A stretch of 64,000 bases of DNA, from positions 848,001-912,000 of the forward strand of contig NZ_CP047095.1 in NCBI RefSeq assembly GCF_009806575.1, read 5' to 3'. This stretch comes from Rossellomorea marisflavi (GTDB lineage: Bacteria > Bacillota > Bacilli > Bacillales > Bacillaceae_B). Numbering within the stretch: position 1 is the stretch's first letter; the number at the start of each line of letters is the position of its first letter. Below the pieces are notes generated by a model that was not told where the DNA came from, made no database searches, and worked only from the letters and a program-made list of their open reading frames with translations. This document shows positions 16,462-25,601 of this stretch, one piece after another. The position numbers and the translations under genes are program-made.

Positions 16462-17568
16462 ATGCCGACTCAAATCACGTTTAATGATGTAACCAAGAAG
16501 TACGGAGATACAACGGTCATTGATGGGCTTTCATTGGATATCAAGGAAGGAGAACTGTTTACACTGCTGGGTCCTTCAGGTTGTGGGAAAACCACGCTAC
16601 TCAGGATGATTGCAGGGTTCCACAGTGTAGATGGGGGAGAGATCTCGTTTAACGAACAGGTGATCAATGAGATCCCGGTCAATAAGCGGGACATTGGAAT
16701 GGTGTTCCAAAGCTACGCCATCTTCCCGCATATGACGGTGAAGGATAATATAAAGTATGGGCTGAACGCACGGAAGCTTCCGAAAGATGAAAAATCCAGA
16801 CGGCTGGAGGAAATCCTGGAGACGGTTCAGATCACCCAATATCAGGACCGGCTTCCGGCACGACTTTCCGGAGGGCAGCAGCAAAGGGTGGCACTCGCCC
16901 GTGCAATCGTCATTCATCCGAAGGTTCTGCTCATGGATGAGCCCCTGTCCAACTTGGATGCCAAATTGAGAATTGATATGCGCCGTGCTATCAACGAGAT
17001 TCAGAAGAAGATTGGCATCACGACGGTATACGTTACCCATGACCAAGAGGAGGCACTCGCCATTTCCGATCGGATTGCCGTCATGAATCACGGTGAGATC
17101 CAGCAGGTCGGTTCTCCCACAGATATCTATCTTCGTCCGGCCAATCAGTTCGTGGCTACGTTCATCGGACACTCGAACTTATTCAGCGGGAAGGTGTCAC
17201 ACCAAGGTGGGAAAACCCTAATTACCTTGGCTGATGGATTCACGTTCGAGATGACGAATCTCAAGAGTGAGGCGAAGGACGGAGCGGCGGTGACGGTTGC
17301 CGTCCGTCCTGAGGAATTCATCATTTCAGAATCAGAGGAAGGGATTGATGGGATGGTTACATTCCGGAACTTCCTCGGAAAATATATTCACTATGAGATT
17401 CAGCTTCCAGATGGAAGCAAGGTGGAACTCAGTCAGGATACCAACACATCTAAGCACTTCTTTGAAGTGAACCAGACGGTCAAGCTCCAGCTGTTGGTGA
17501 ACAAGATCAATGTCTTCACAGAGGACGGGGAGCACAGTCTGATTGAAGGGGTTGTGAAATATGAATAA
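16462..17568 (+). CDS. ABC transporter ATP-binding protein (PotA/FbpC-like)
   Basis: 368 residues. Walker A GPSGCGKTT (about residues 36-44), Q-loop FQSYAIFPHMTV, signature LSGGQQQRVALARA (about 136), Walker B VLLMDEPLSNLD (about 156), H-switch VYVTHDQEEAL, and a C-terminal TOBE region (about 240-365). This is the layout of ATPases for spermidine, iron and phosphonate importers. AGGGGGAATG precedes ATG 16462. Overlaps the permease gene by 8 nt, so the two are coupled; it powers import through that permease. Confidence 0.92.
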   Translation: MPTQITFNDVTKKYGDTTVIDGLSLDIKEGELFTLLGPSGCGKTTLLRMIAGFHSVDGGEISFNEQVINEIPVNKRDIGMVFQSYAIFPHMTVKDNIKYGLNARKLPKDEKSRRLEEILETVQITQYQDRLPARLSGGQQQRVALARAIVIHPKVLLMDEPLSNLDAKLRIDMRRAINEIQKKIGITTVYVTHDQEEALAISDRIAVMNHGEIQQVGSPTDIYLRPANQFVATFIGHSNLFSGKVSHQGGKTLITLADGFTFEMTNLKSEAKDGAAVTVAVRPEEFIISESEEGIDGMVTFRNFLGKYIHYEIQLPDGSKVELSQDTNTSKHFFEVNQTVKLQLLVNKINVFTEDGEHSLIEGVVKYE

Positions 17569-19222
17569 GCGATTCCCTAGATTCAAACTCGACTTCTGGA
17601 ACATTATGATCATTCTCTGTTTGGCGATCTTCGTCCTGTTCCTCGTCTATCCATTATCATCTTTGATCATCAATAGTTTCAAAAGTCCGGGCTCAGACAG
17701 CTTCACGTGGGCCAACTATCAAACATTCTTTGAAAAGAAGTACTACTATGAATCGCTCTTCAACAGTTTCTCCATTACCATTCTGGTCACGATCTTCGCC
17801 GTCCTGCTTGGAGTACCCCTTGCCTATCTGATGACGACGATGAAAATCAAGGGGAAAGGGATTCTTGAAATCCTCATCATCATCTCCGTCCTGTCCCCAC
17901 CGTTTATCGGGGCGTATTCATGGATCCTCCTGTTGGGGAGAAGCGGGGTCGTGTCGACGTTCTTCAAGGAACATTTTAATATTCAAACCCCGAGTATTTA
18001 TGGGTTTGCGGGCATTCTGATCGTCTTCACCTTCAAGCTGTTTCCATTCATCTATCTGTATGTATCAGGGGCATTGAAGAAAATGGATTCGTCCCTGATC
18101 GAGGCAGCTGAAAGTCTAGGGACGACCGGGATGAAAAAAGTCTATACGCTCATCCTACCGCTGATTTTGCCAACGATTCTTGCAGGGTCTCTCCTTGTAT
18201 TCATGAATGCACTCGCTGATTTCGGTACACCGATGCTGATCGGCGAAGGCTTCTCCACGATGCCGGTCCTGATCTACTCTGAGTTTATCAGCGAAGTCGG
18301 AGGCAATGCGTCATTTGCCGCGGCGCTCAGTACCATCATGATCATCATTACCGCCATCATCTTCATCGGTCAAAAATACATTGTGAACAAGAAGTCGTTT
18401 GAAATGAGCTCGTTGCGCCCTATCAAACCTGTGAAAGTAAAAGGGTTCAGGAATGTAGTGGCACATCTCTTCATCTATGTAACGATTGCCATCGCCATCA
18501 TTCCTCAAATCACGGTCATCTACACGTCATTCTTGAAGACGCAGGGATCGATCTTTGTCCCTGGATTTTCACTGGACAGCTATATCACCGTGATGGATCG
18601 TATGGGAGATTCCATCATGAATACGTTCGTGTACGGACTGATTGCCATCATCATCATCATTATCCTTGGGATGTTGATTGCCTATGTTTCCGTGCGACGG
18701 AAGAATTTCTTCACATCCCTTCTCGATACAATTGCGATGTTCCCATACATCATTCCGGGGTCGGTTCTTGGGATCACCTTATTGGTTGCGTTCAATGACG
18801 AACCATTGTTGCTGAGTGGTGGAGCAGCCATCATGATCATCTCGTATGTAATCAGGCGGTTGCCGTATACGATGCGTTCGAGTGCGGCCATCATCTATCA
18901 GCTGAGTCCAAGTCTCGAGGAAGCATCAATCAGTCTCGGCTATTCGCAACTTCGTACCTTCCTGAATGTAACGGCGAAATTGATGATGCCGGGGGTGCTT
19001 GCCGGTGCACTTCTCAGTTGGATCACCGTCATCAACGAACTGAGTTCCTCGATTATCCTCTTCACGGGAAGTACAAGGACGATGTCTGTGGCCATCTACT
19101 CCGAGGTCATCCGGGCAAGTTACGGGACGGCCGCCGCATTATCCACGATCTTGACGGTCACGACGATCATCACGTTGATCATCTTCTTTACATTCAATAA
19201 GACCAAGGAAATCAGTATTTAG
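17561..19222 (+). CDS. ABC transporter permease, two fused membrane domains (FbpB-like)
   Basis: 553 residues made of two BPD_transp_1 domains in one chain (about residues 60-270 and 350-545), around twelve membrane helices. Each half carries an EAA loop: LIEAAESLGTTGMKKVYTLILPLILP (about 185) and LEEASISLGYSQLRTFLNVTAKLMMP (about 455). The fused form is typical of FbpB/ThiP-type importers for iron, thiamine or phosphonate. Overlaps the ATPase gene by 8 nt and is followed after 14 nt by the PP2C-like gene. Confidence 0.92.
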   Translation: MNKRFPRFKLDFWNIMIILCLAIFVLFLVYPLSSLIINSFKSPGSDSFTWANYQTFFEKKYYYESLFNSFSITILVTIFAVLLGVPLAYLMTTMKIKGKGILEILIIISVLSPPFIGAYSWILLLGRSGVVSTFFKEHFNIQTPSIYGFAGILIVFTFKLFPFIYLYVSGALKKMDSSLIEAAESLGTTGMKKVYTLILPLILPTILAGSLLVFMNALADFGTPMLIGEGFSTMPVLIYSEFISEVGGNASFAAALSTIMIIITAIIFIGQKYIVNKKSFEMSSLRPIKPVKVKGFRNVVAHLFIYVTIAIAIIPQITVIYTSFLKTQGSIFVPGFSLDSYITVMDRMGDSIMNTFVYGLIAIIIIIILGMLIAYVSVRRKNFFTSLLDTIAMFPYIIPGSVLGITLLVAFNDEPLLLSGGAAIMIISYVIRRLPYTMRSSAAIIYQLSPSLEEASISLGYSQLRTFLNVTAKLMMPGVLAGALLSWITVINELSSSIILFTGSTRTMSVAIYSEVIRASYGTAAALSTILTVTTIITLIIFFTFNKTKEISI

Positions 19223-19236
19223 AGAGGCGGAAGAGA

Positions 19237-20064
19237 ATGACATACACTGTAGTGGAATCCTACACCCACGCCAAGACAGGGCGGGAAGAAGATAACGAAG
19301 ACCGTATTGTGACTGTGCCCGGTTTTGCGGCGGTGATCGATGGCATGACACCCCAGGATAAGAGTCTTTATTCCGGAGTATCCCCTGCCCTGATCTGTAC
19401 TGAGCGGCTATCCGAGTGCATCGGGCGCTTCGATCGGGATATATCTTGCCATGATGCCGTTACGGCTCTGACGGACTGTATCGCGGATTACTACCGGGAA
19501 CATCACATTCTCGAAGATGTCAGCAGCCATCCCCATAAGCGCATGGGGGCCAATATCATCCTGTACAGCGACCATCGCAAGGAAGTGTGGTTCGTCGGGG
19601 ACTGTCAGTGTTCCATCGACGGGGTGGTGACCACGAATGAAAAGCTCGTAGATCAATTGATGACAGATATGAGGATCACCATTCTCAGGAGCTATCTGGA
19701 AACGAGAAACGTCGGGGACTTGTATGAAAAAGATCTCAGCACCCTGCACATCCAGCCGTTTCTACGACAGCAGTACCATCACCAGAACAACCAAACGGAT
19801 TCACCACTGGCCTACACCGTCATCGATGGCTTCCCGGTCATTCGGGATCAGGTGAAAGTGATCAATGTGAAAGAGGCAAAAGACGTGATCTTGGCAAGTG
19901 ACGGGTATCCCGTCCTGAAGGAAGACCTTGCCCAAACCGAAGCGGCCCTCTCTCACTTACTCAAGAACGATCCCCTATGCTATTTTCTGAAGCCAAACAC
20001 AAAAGGGCTAGAGAAAGGGAAAGATTCGTTTGACGATCGGGCTTTTTTAAGAATGAAAGTGTAG
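19237..20064 (+). CDS. PP2C-like phosphatase-fold protein in the ABC operon
   Basis: 275 residues, RBS GAGGCGGAAGAGA. Reduced PP2C signatures are visible in order: EDNEDRIVTVPGFAAVIDGMT (metal-binding Asp pair), VWFVGDCQC (for VGDSR), DVILASDGYP (for LASDG) and DSFDDRAFLRM (for DNxTxxxV/DD). Metal-ligand aspartates seem kept, but the helices between motifs are short. It may be a serine/threonine phosphatase or a degenerate sensor of that fold. Its place between an importer and a two-component system suggests a regulatory or processing role for the same substrate; that is inference. Confidence 0.55.
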   Translation: MTYTVVESYTHAKTGREEDNEDRIVTVPGFAAVIDGMTPQDKSLYSGVSPALICTERLSECIGRFDRDISCHDAVTALTDCIADYYREHHILEDVSSHPHKRMGANIILYSDHRKEVWFVGDCQCSIDGVVTTNEKLVDQLMTDMRITILRSYLETRNVGDLYEKDLSTLHIQPFLRQQYHHQNNQTDSPLAYTVIDGFPVIRDQVKVINVKEAKDVILASDGYPVLKEDLAQTEAALSHLLKNDPLCYFLKPNTKGLEKGKDSFDDRAFLRMKV

Positions 20065-20080
20065 TCAGGTTGTAGAGGGA

Positions 20081-20095
20081 CTCTTATAATAAGAG
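20081..20095. promoter_or_regulatory. Palindrome with TATAAT upstream of the two-component genes
   Basis: CTCTTATAATAAGAG is a perfect inverted repeat containing TATAAT (20085-20090), about 25 nt upstream of the kinase start; the -35 is poor (TAGTCA). It may be a promoter -10 with an overlapping operator. Confidence 0.35.
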
Positions 20096-20119
20096 ATACA
20101 ATGCTTCCAATAAGTTGGT

Positions 20120-21799
20120 GTGATCATCATGATAGGAAACACAACGATTAACAAACTGTATCGTGAGAAACTAAGCCGGTCCCTGCTCCTGTTTGCGATT
20201 ATCCCTACGATTCTCGTAACGGGAGTTTTCTTTCAACTATTCTTCATGATTATCAATGAAATCAGCGATCGGGAACTTACCAGTCAAAACAAGGAATTAT
20301 CTTCGTTTTTGTCGAGTGAAATCACGTCGTACAAAAAAGAGATTCAAGCCCTTCAAGAAGATCCCAGGCTGTCCCGGGTGTTCCAGACGAATGACGTGCA
20401 TAACGACATTTACAAGGAACTCTATCAAGTGGTCACCGATCACCAACTGAAGAGTAACTTTTATATTGTCGATGTAGAAGGGAATATTCTTTTAACGAAT
20501 GCCTATAAGGATAACACGGCACAGATTTATTATGATAAGTATCTGACAAAGGTCAATAAGAATCAGAATAGAGACATTACCTTTTATAATGAAAAGGATA
20601 ATCATGCGGCAGATTTCACCTTCTTAAAGATGACGGCACCAATCTACGATGGCAATAAGGTAAGCGGATTCATCATCTTTGATCTGCAGTCCAATCAGTT
20701 GAGGCGATTCTATGAGAATATGAATTATACAGATATCGTCATTACCGATCCCTTCGGCAACCAGCTATTCTCATCGAAACGATCCCTGATCCTGGATAAT
20801 GGCAAGATCGGTGTGCTATCCAAGAAGGGGTATCATACCGTTTCCTCATCCATTGTGAAGGATGAATTCATTGTTCACTCTATCCGCTATGAAGGACTGT
20901 TACAAAAGGGGTTCTTTTTCGGATTCCTTGGCCTATTCGTCATTTGTGGTCTGATGGTGATCATCACGAGGCTCTTTGCCATTAGCATCGCCCGGAAGAA
21001 AACGAAGTCCATCGATACTCTCCTTTCGACGATTCAGGACGTCAATGAAGGAAGGTATAAAGGCTATCACCAACTGGAGGAAGAAGATGAATTTGAAACG
21101 ATCAATTATTATCTTCATGACATGATCCTTTCCAAGAACCTTCTTCTTTCAGAGAATAAAGAAATCCACATTCGGAAGACGGAGGCCGAGATCAAGCAGC
21201 TTCAGATGCAATTCAATCCGCATTTCCTCTTCAACACGCTGGAAAACATCAAATTTATGATCCGCATGAATCCTTCATCTGCCGAGGAGCTTCTATTAAA
21301 GTTATCCTCGATCCTTCGCTACTCAATCGATAATACGGATCAGGACAGCCCGTTGAAGGATGATATCAAGTATATTTACGATTACCTCAATATCCAGAAG
21401 GCAAGATTTGAAGAACGATTGAATTTCTCCGTGGAGATACCGGAAGAACTGGGAACCACTCCGATACCGAAGTTGATTATGCAGCCCTTGGTGGAGAATG
21501 CAGTGAAATATGGCATTGATCATGTCGATCATCTGCTGATCAAGATCAAGGCATCCAGAATAGGGGATAAGCTCGTGATCATGATATCAGATACAGGAAG
21601 TGGATTCTCGCAGTCCCGGTTACAGGAAATCAGAGACTTGTTACACACTACTCAAAATCCCTCCAACCATATCGGGATCTACAATGTGCACAGACGAATC
21701 CAATTGAAATATGGACGATCGTATGGAGTGAGAGTATTTAGTGAAGAGAACAAAGGAAGCCTTCTATTGATCACCATTCCTTTTAGAGAGGAAGAGTAA
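20120..21799 (+). CDS. Sensor histidine kinase, YesM-like (LytS/His_kinase family)
   Basis: About 559 residues. Membrane helix about 18-42, an extracellular Cache-like sensor (about 43-275), a second helix (about 278-305) and a HAMP-like linker. Then the His_kinase domain with the phosphorylated histidine in MQFNPHFLFNTLENI (about residue 366) and a HATPase domain (IMQPLVENAVKYGID, ISDTGSGF, IGIYNVHRRIQLKYG). The start is uncertain: GTG 20120 or ATG 20129, neither with a strong ribosome site. Only 2 nt separate it from the response-regulator gene. Most likely senses an extracellular ligand connected with the upstream ABC importer. Confidence 0.9.
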   Translation: MIIMIGNTTINKLYREKLSRSLLLFAIIPTILVTGVFFQLFFMIINEISDRELTSQNKELSSFLSSEITSYKKEIQALQEDPRLSRVFQTNDVHNDIYKELYQVVTDHQLKSNFYIVDVEGNILLTNAYKDNTAQIYYDKYLTKVNKNQNRDITFYNEKDNHAADFTFLKMTAPIYDGNKVSGFIIFDLQSNQLRRFYENMNYTDIVITDPFGNQLFSSKRSLILDNGKIGVLSKKGYHTVSSSIVKDEFIVHSIRYEGLLQKGFFFGFLGLFVICGLMVIITRLFAISIARKKTKSIDTLLSTIQDVNEGRYKGYHQLEEEDEFETINYYLHDMILSKNLLLSENKEIHIRKTEAEIKQLQMQFNPHFLFNTLENIKFMIRMNPSSAEELLLKLSSILRYSIDNTDQDSPLKDDIKYIYDYLNIQKARFEERLNFSVEIPEELGTTPIPKLIMQPLVENAVKYGIDHVDHLLIKIKASRIGDKLVIMISDTGSGFSQSRLQEIRDLLHTTQNPSNHIGIYNVHRRIQLKYGRSYGVRVFSEENKGSLLLITIPFREEE

Positions 21800-21801
21800 C
21801 G

Positions 21802-22575
21802 ATGCTGACATTAGTCATTGTGGAAGATGAACGTATTATACGGCAGGGTTTGATCTACACCATTGACTGGACCAGTCTCGGTATCACCATCGTAGGGGAG
21901 GCGAGTAATGGGGCAGAAGGGCTAAAGAAAATCAAGGAAGTCAAGCCGGACATCGTGTTGACCGATATCAAGATGCCAGTCATGGATGGTATCCAGATGC
22001 TTGAAGAAGCGGCAGGTTTCCATGAATGTGAGAAATTGATCCTCACGAGCTACAGTGACTTCTCATACGCACAGAAGGGGATCCGTCTGGGGGTCTATGA
22101 CTATATCTTGAAGCCTGTAGATGATCGAATCCTGCATGAGACTTTTCAAAAATTAACAAAGAAAATGATAGACCAGCAGAAGGATAAACAGAAAACCCAA
22201 ACGATCTCCTATTACCAAGAATTGCTCGATAAGGATCTGAGCCATCATTCGAACCAATATGTAACCCAGTGTGTGTCATTCATCAAGGAACATTACCAAG
22301 AGAAACTGTCCAACGAAGATATCTCGGAATCATTGAGTGTCAGCACGAGTTACCTCAGCCGAGTCTTTAAGAAGGAAACGAACCTGACCATCATGGATTA
22401 CCTAAACCGCTACCGGATCATGAAGGCCATCTCTCTCCTGCAAACCGAGAACTACCGCATCTATGAGATCGCAAATGATGTAGGATTCTCAGACTACAAA
22501 CACTTCAGTACCGTATTCAAAAAGTATTTCTCCACCTCTCCAGGCGATTTCATGGCGAGAGGGAAAACCAGATGA
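21802..22575 (+). CDS. AraC-type response regulator, YesN-like
   Basis: 257 residues. N-terminal receiver domain (about 1-120) with the acidic pocket EDE, the phospho-acceptor aspartate in DIVLTDIKMPVMDG (about residue 55) and the conserved lysine in YILKPVD. A C-terminal AraC helix-turn-helix pair (about 160-255: LSNEDISESLSVSTSYLSRVFKKETN and IYEIANDVGFSDYKHFSTVFKKYF) binds DNA. AGAGGAAGAG precedes ATG. Partner of the adjacent kinase; its likely targets are the upstream ABC operon and possibly its own. Confidence 0.93.
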   Translation: MLTLVIVEDERIIRQGLIYTIDWTSLGITIVGEASNGAEGLKKIKEVKPDIVLTDIKMPVMDGIQMLEEAAGFHECEKLILTSYSDFSYAQKGIRLGVYDYILKPVDDRILHETFQKLTKKMIDQQKDKQKTQTISYYQELLDKDLSHHSNQYVTQCVSFIKEHYQEKLSNEDISESLSVSTSYLSRVFKKETNLTIMDYLNRYRIMKAISLLQTENYRIYEIANDVGFSDYKHFSTVFKKYFSTSPGDFMARGKTR

Positions 22576-22640
22576 CGCATGGGGACGGTTCCCATGCGTC
22601 ACTTTTTTGGTGAGCAGGAACCGCCCCTATCCGCCATGCG
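22573..22640 (+). repeat. Three-arm palindromic repeat, copy B (terminator-like)
   Basis: TGACGCATGGG / CCCATGCGTCA hairpin followed by T6, then GGTGAGCAGGAACCGCCCCTAT as arm 3, which can pair with arm 1. It overlaps the stop codon of the response-regulator gene. Confidence 0.7.
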
Positions 22641-22708
22641 TTACGCTTTCATTTTAATCCACCCAGTGAGATAATTTACCCAACGACAATCTCAAGGAGG
22701 CGTTGGAT

Positions 22709-24463
22709 GTGAAGAAGGTGTTGAATAAGCCTGAGGACTTGGTGGTGGAGATGTGCAAGGGGATGGCGCTTGCTCATCCGGAGCTTGAGTTCATGAAGAA
22801 GTACAAGGTGATGAAGAAGAAGGAACTGAATGAAGAGAAGGTCACGTTGATCAGCGGCGGTGGTAGCGGACATGAGCCGGCCCATGCGGGTCTTGTGGGG
22901 AAAGGGATGTTGGATGCGGCCGTGTGCGGTGACGTGTTTGCCTCGCCTTCGCAGATCCAGGTGTATCAGGCGATCAAGGCGACGGCCGGGAAGAAGGGTG
23001 CCCTGCTCATCATCAAGAACTACAGCGGGGATATCATGAACTTCAAGAACGCTGCCCACCTGGCCTCAGAGGACGGCATCGAGGTGGAATACGTCAAGGT
23101 CGACGATGATATCGCGGTGGAAGACAGCCTGTATACGGTGGGACGCCGGGGTGTTGCCGGAACCGTGTTCGTACATAAAATCGCCGGTGCGGCGGCTGAG
23201 GAAGGCAGGAGTCTCCAGGAAGTGAAGGCCGTGTCGGAGAAGGCGGCGAAGAGCGTCCGCAGCATCGGATTCGCCCTGACCTCCTGCACGGTGCCGGCGA
23301 GCGGATCGCCTACGTTCAAGCTCGCCGATGATGAAATCGAGTACGGCGTCGGCATCCATGGTGAACCCGGTACGCGTCGTGAAAAGGTCGCATCCGCCGA
23401 TGAGCTGGCAGAGCGCATGGTGGATGATCTACTGAAAGACATGAAGCTTGATGGCGACTCAACCGAGCTTGCCGTCATGGTGAATGGCTTTGGAGCCACT
23501 CCCCTGCAGGAACTCTATCTATTCAATAACTCTGTCACCCGCATCCTTTCGGAGAAAAAGATCGCAATCAACCGTGCCTTCGTCGGCAACTATATGACGA
23601 GCATCGATATGGCGGGCGTGTCCCTGACCTTCATGAAACTCGATGATGAACTGCGCACGCTGCTGTCGAGTGAAAGCTTGGCTCCAGCGTTCAGGGTGGA
23701 CGGACCGGTGCCAGGGGTCGAGTACATCGATTTCGGGGAAGAGGAAGAATCGACTCCTATATCCTTCGAGGTGGAAACAGCGGTTGAGCATGCGGAGATC
23801 AAGGATAAAAAGGTATCCCTCCAGAACATGATCTACCTCGTGGACAAGATGAGCGACGTCATCATTCGGAATGAAGTACCATTCTGTGAGCTCGATTCCC
23901 ACGCTGGGGACGGGGATTTCGGCATGAGCGTCTCGAAGGGCTTCAAGCAGCTGAAACGGGAGTGGAAATCGATCTTGGACCAAGACCCACTCACCATCGG
24001 AAGCTTCCTCGACGCAAGCTCCATGGTCATCATGGAATACTGCGGCGGGGCGTCCGGTCCAATCTGGGGATCCGCCTTCCGCGCAGCAGGGAAATCAGCC
24101 GGTGACCGAACCGAACTGACCGTGTCAGAATTCGCCGATATGCTGCAGGCGGCGGTGAAGGGCATCCAGGATACAGGCGAGCGATCCTTCGGAAGGGGAG
24201 CGGATGTGGGCGACAAAACCCTCATCGACGCCCTCGTCCCCTGTGCGGACGCCTGGTCGGACAGCGCATCAAACGGAGACGACGTCAAAGCGGCGTTTGA
24301 AAAAGGAGCAGCGGCCGCAGTAGAGGGAGCCGAGAAAACCAAGGACATCGTCGCCCGGATGGGACGCGCCGGAACCGTCGGCGAACGCAGCCTGGGTCAC
24401 CCTGATGCCGGTGCCTATGCCCTCGGAGTCATCTTCACGGAACTATCTGAGAGTCTGACGTAA
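22709..24463 (+). CDS. Dihydroxyacetone kinase, fused DhaK-DhaL
   Basis: 584 residues. The DhaK half (about 1-330) has LISGGGSGHEPAHAGLVG (about residue 50) and the covalent-substrate histidine in GVGIHGEPG (about 215). The DhaL half (about 375-584) has the Mg-ATP aspartates in DSHAGDGDFG, then GGASGPIWGSAF, GDKTLIDAL and GRAGTVGERSLGHPDAGAYA. Both in one chain indicates an ATP-dependent dihydroxyacetone (or glyceraldehyde) kinase, not the PTS-dependent split form. GTG 22709 was chosen because AAGGAGG (22694-22700) is 8 nt upstream; TTG 22703 would be only 2 nt away. Stands alone between repeat copies B and C. Confidence 0.92.
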   Translation: MKKVLNKPEDLVVEMCKGMALAHPELEFMKKYKVMKKKELNEEKVTLISGGGSGHEPAHAGLVGKGMLDAAVCGDVFASPSQIQVYQAIKATAGKKGALLIIKNYSGDIMNFKNAAHLASEDGIEVEYVKVDDDIAVEDSLYTVGRRGVAGTVFVHKIAGAAAEEGRSLQEVKAVSEKAAKSVRSIGFALTSCTVPASGSPTFKLADDEIEYGVGIHGEPGTRREKVASADELAERMVDDLLKDMKLDGDSTELAVMVNGFGATPLQELYLFNNSVTRILSEKKIAINRAFVGNYMTSIDMAGVSLTFMKLDDELRTLLSSESLAPAFRVDGPVPGVEYIDFGEEEESTPISFEVETAVEHAEIKDKKVSLQNMIYLVDKMSDVIIRNEVPFCELDSHAGDGDFGMSVSKGFKQLKREWKSILDQDPLTIGSFLDASSMVIMEYCGGASGPIWGSAFRAAGKSAGDRTELTVSEFADMLQAAVKGIQDTGERSFGRGADVGDKTLIDALVPCADAWSDSASNGDDVKAAFEKGAAAAVEGAEKTKDIVARMGRAGTVGERSLGHPDAGAYALGVIFTELSESLT

Positions 24464-24469
24464 TAAGTA

Positions 24470-24533
24470 GTGGCGTATGGGGGCGGTCCCCATGCGCCAC
24501 TCTTTTGACGCACCGGAACTGTCCCCATGCCAC
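24470..24533 (+). repeat. Three-arm palindromic repeat, copy C (terminator-like)
   Basis: GTGGCGTATGGGG / CCCCATGCGCCAC hairpin, a short T tract, then TTGACGCACCGGAACTGTCC and CCATGCCAC as arm 3. Arm 3 is almost fully complementary to arm 1, so two hairpins exclude each other. Confidence 0.7.
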
Positions 24534-24597
24534 AAATGAAACCAACCTGGGCAATCATTCGTATAAACTAGTAGCACATAGGATGGAGGAAGATAGC

Positions 24598-25083
24598 ATG
24601 AGTCAGCTGTATATGAAGCAGAAGGTTTTTAGTATAGGCGAGAAGTTCACGGTGAAGGACCAAGACGAGCGGGATCGGTATTATGTGGAGGGCAGCTTCA
24701 TGCGGTTTCCGAAGACGTTCTCCATTATGGATGTTGGTAGGGAAGAAGTAGCCTTGATTACGAAGAAGATGCTGAGCTTTCTGCCAACGTTTTTTGTCGA
24801 GGTAGATGGTAAAGAGGTCTTAACGATCAAGAAAGAGCTTTCCTTCTTTAAACATCGCTACACAATTGATGCTGCAGGGATCGAAGTGAGGGGAAACTGG
24901 TGGGATATGAATTTCCAGGTCCTCGAACACGGCGAAGTCGTAGGAGATGTAGCCAAGGAGTGGTTTTCCTGGGGAGACAGCTACAGGGTGAACGTACACA
25001 AGGAAAACATGGAGAAAGTCATGATTGCCCTGGTGGTAGCGATTGATTGCGTGAAGGCTGATGAAAAATCATCAAATAACTAG
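24598..25083 (+). CDS. LURP-one-related protein
   Basis: 161 residues from ATG 24598, preceded by GGATGGAGGAAG. The tubby-like LURP-one pattern is visible: YMKQKVFSIGEKFTVKDQDERDRYYVEGSF, then FPKTFSIMD, KKMLSFLPTFFVEVDGKEVLTIKKELSFFKHRYTID, and VRGNWWDMNFQVLEHGEVVGDVAKEW. Members are small cytosolic beta-barrel proteins of unclear role (YxjI type). Followed directly by repeat copy D. Confidence 0.85.
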   Translation: MSQLYMKQKVFSIGEKFTVKDQDERDRYYVEGSFMRFPKTFSIMDVGREEVALITKKMLSFLPTFFVEVDGKEVLTIKKELSFFKHRYTIDAAGIEVRGNWWDMNFQVLEHGEVVGDVAKEWFSWGDSYRVNVHKENMEKVMIALVVAIDCVKADEKSSNN

Positions 25084-25118
25084 AAGCGTGGAGACGGTCT
25101 CCATGCTTCTTTTTTTTT
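25083..25118 (+). repeat. Palindromic repeat, copy D (terminator)
   Basis: GAAGCGTGGAGA / TCTCCATGCTTC hairpin followed by nine T. It shares the GTGGAGACGGTCTCCATG core with copies A to C but lacks arm 3. Confidence 0.7.
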
Positions 25119-25308
25119 GCCTTCTGTGCCAGATTCCTAAGTAAATACCAAACACAAGACCAATGAACCGTAATAAAATACCCATTTTTGTTAAAAGTCT
25201 GGTTATTAGTGGTATATAACTGGTATTGATGGTACGATATTGAACAAATTGGAATTTAATTGGATGAATAGAGTGGGTAACTAGATTCAGATAGAAAGGA
25301 CCGATCAC

Positions 25309-25590
25309 ATGGGTACGGAGATTAAGATTCACTATGAAGAGGCGGAAGCAGCACTGTCAAAGTTACGTCAGTCAGTCGATTCCTGGGACACATCATTTCC
25401 GAAAGAGATTGGCGGAGAGAATAAGCTTGAAGTCATCAACAAGCTGAACGAGCTCAATGCGCAATGCCAGAAAATGCTCGAGACCTACCAAGAACTCCTA
25501 CTGGACAACCAGCAAACATCGAAACAATCAGTTGAAGACATGGAAGATACCGATCAAAGCCTCCATTCCATGATCTCCATGGGCCGATAA
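25309..25590 (+). CDS. DUF5344 family protein, LXG toxin partner (YwqI-like)
   Basis: 93 residues, all helical (YEEAEAALSKLRQSVDSWDTSFP, ending DQSLHSMISMGR). Its size, composition and place 11 nt upstream of an LXG toxin gene match the YwqI/DUF5344 partners that bind the LXG helical domain for type VII (ESX/Yuk) secretion. The usual second partner (YwqH-like, DUF5082) is not found upstream. AAGGACC precedes ATG 25309. Confidence 0.8.
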   Translation: MGTEIKIHYEEAEAALSKLRQSVDSWDTSFPKEIGGENKLEVINKLNELNAQCQKMLETYQELLLDNQQTSKQSVEDMEDTDQSLHSMISMGR

Positions 25591-25601
25591 GGGGGGACTC
25601 T

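Noticed and set aside
22676-23059. Minus-strand frame over the start of the dihydroxyacetone kinase gene
   Set aside because: His/Leu-rich shadow of the kinase coding strand, with no ribosome site.
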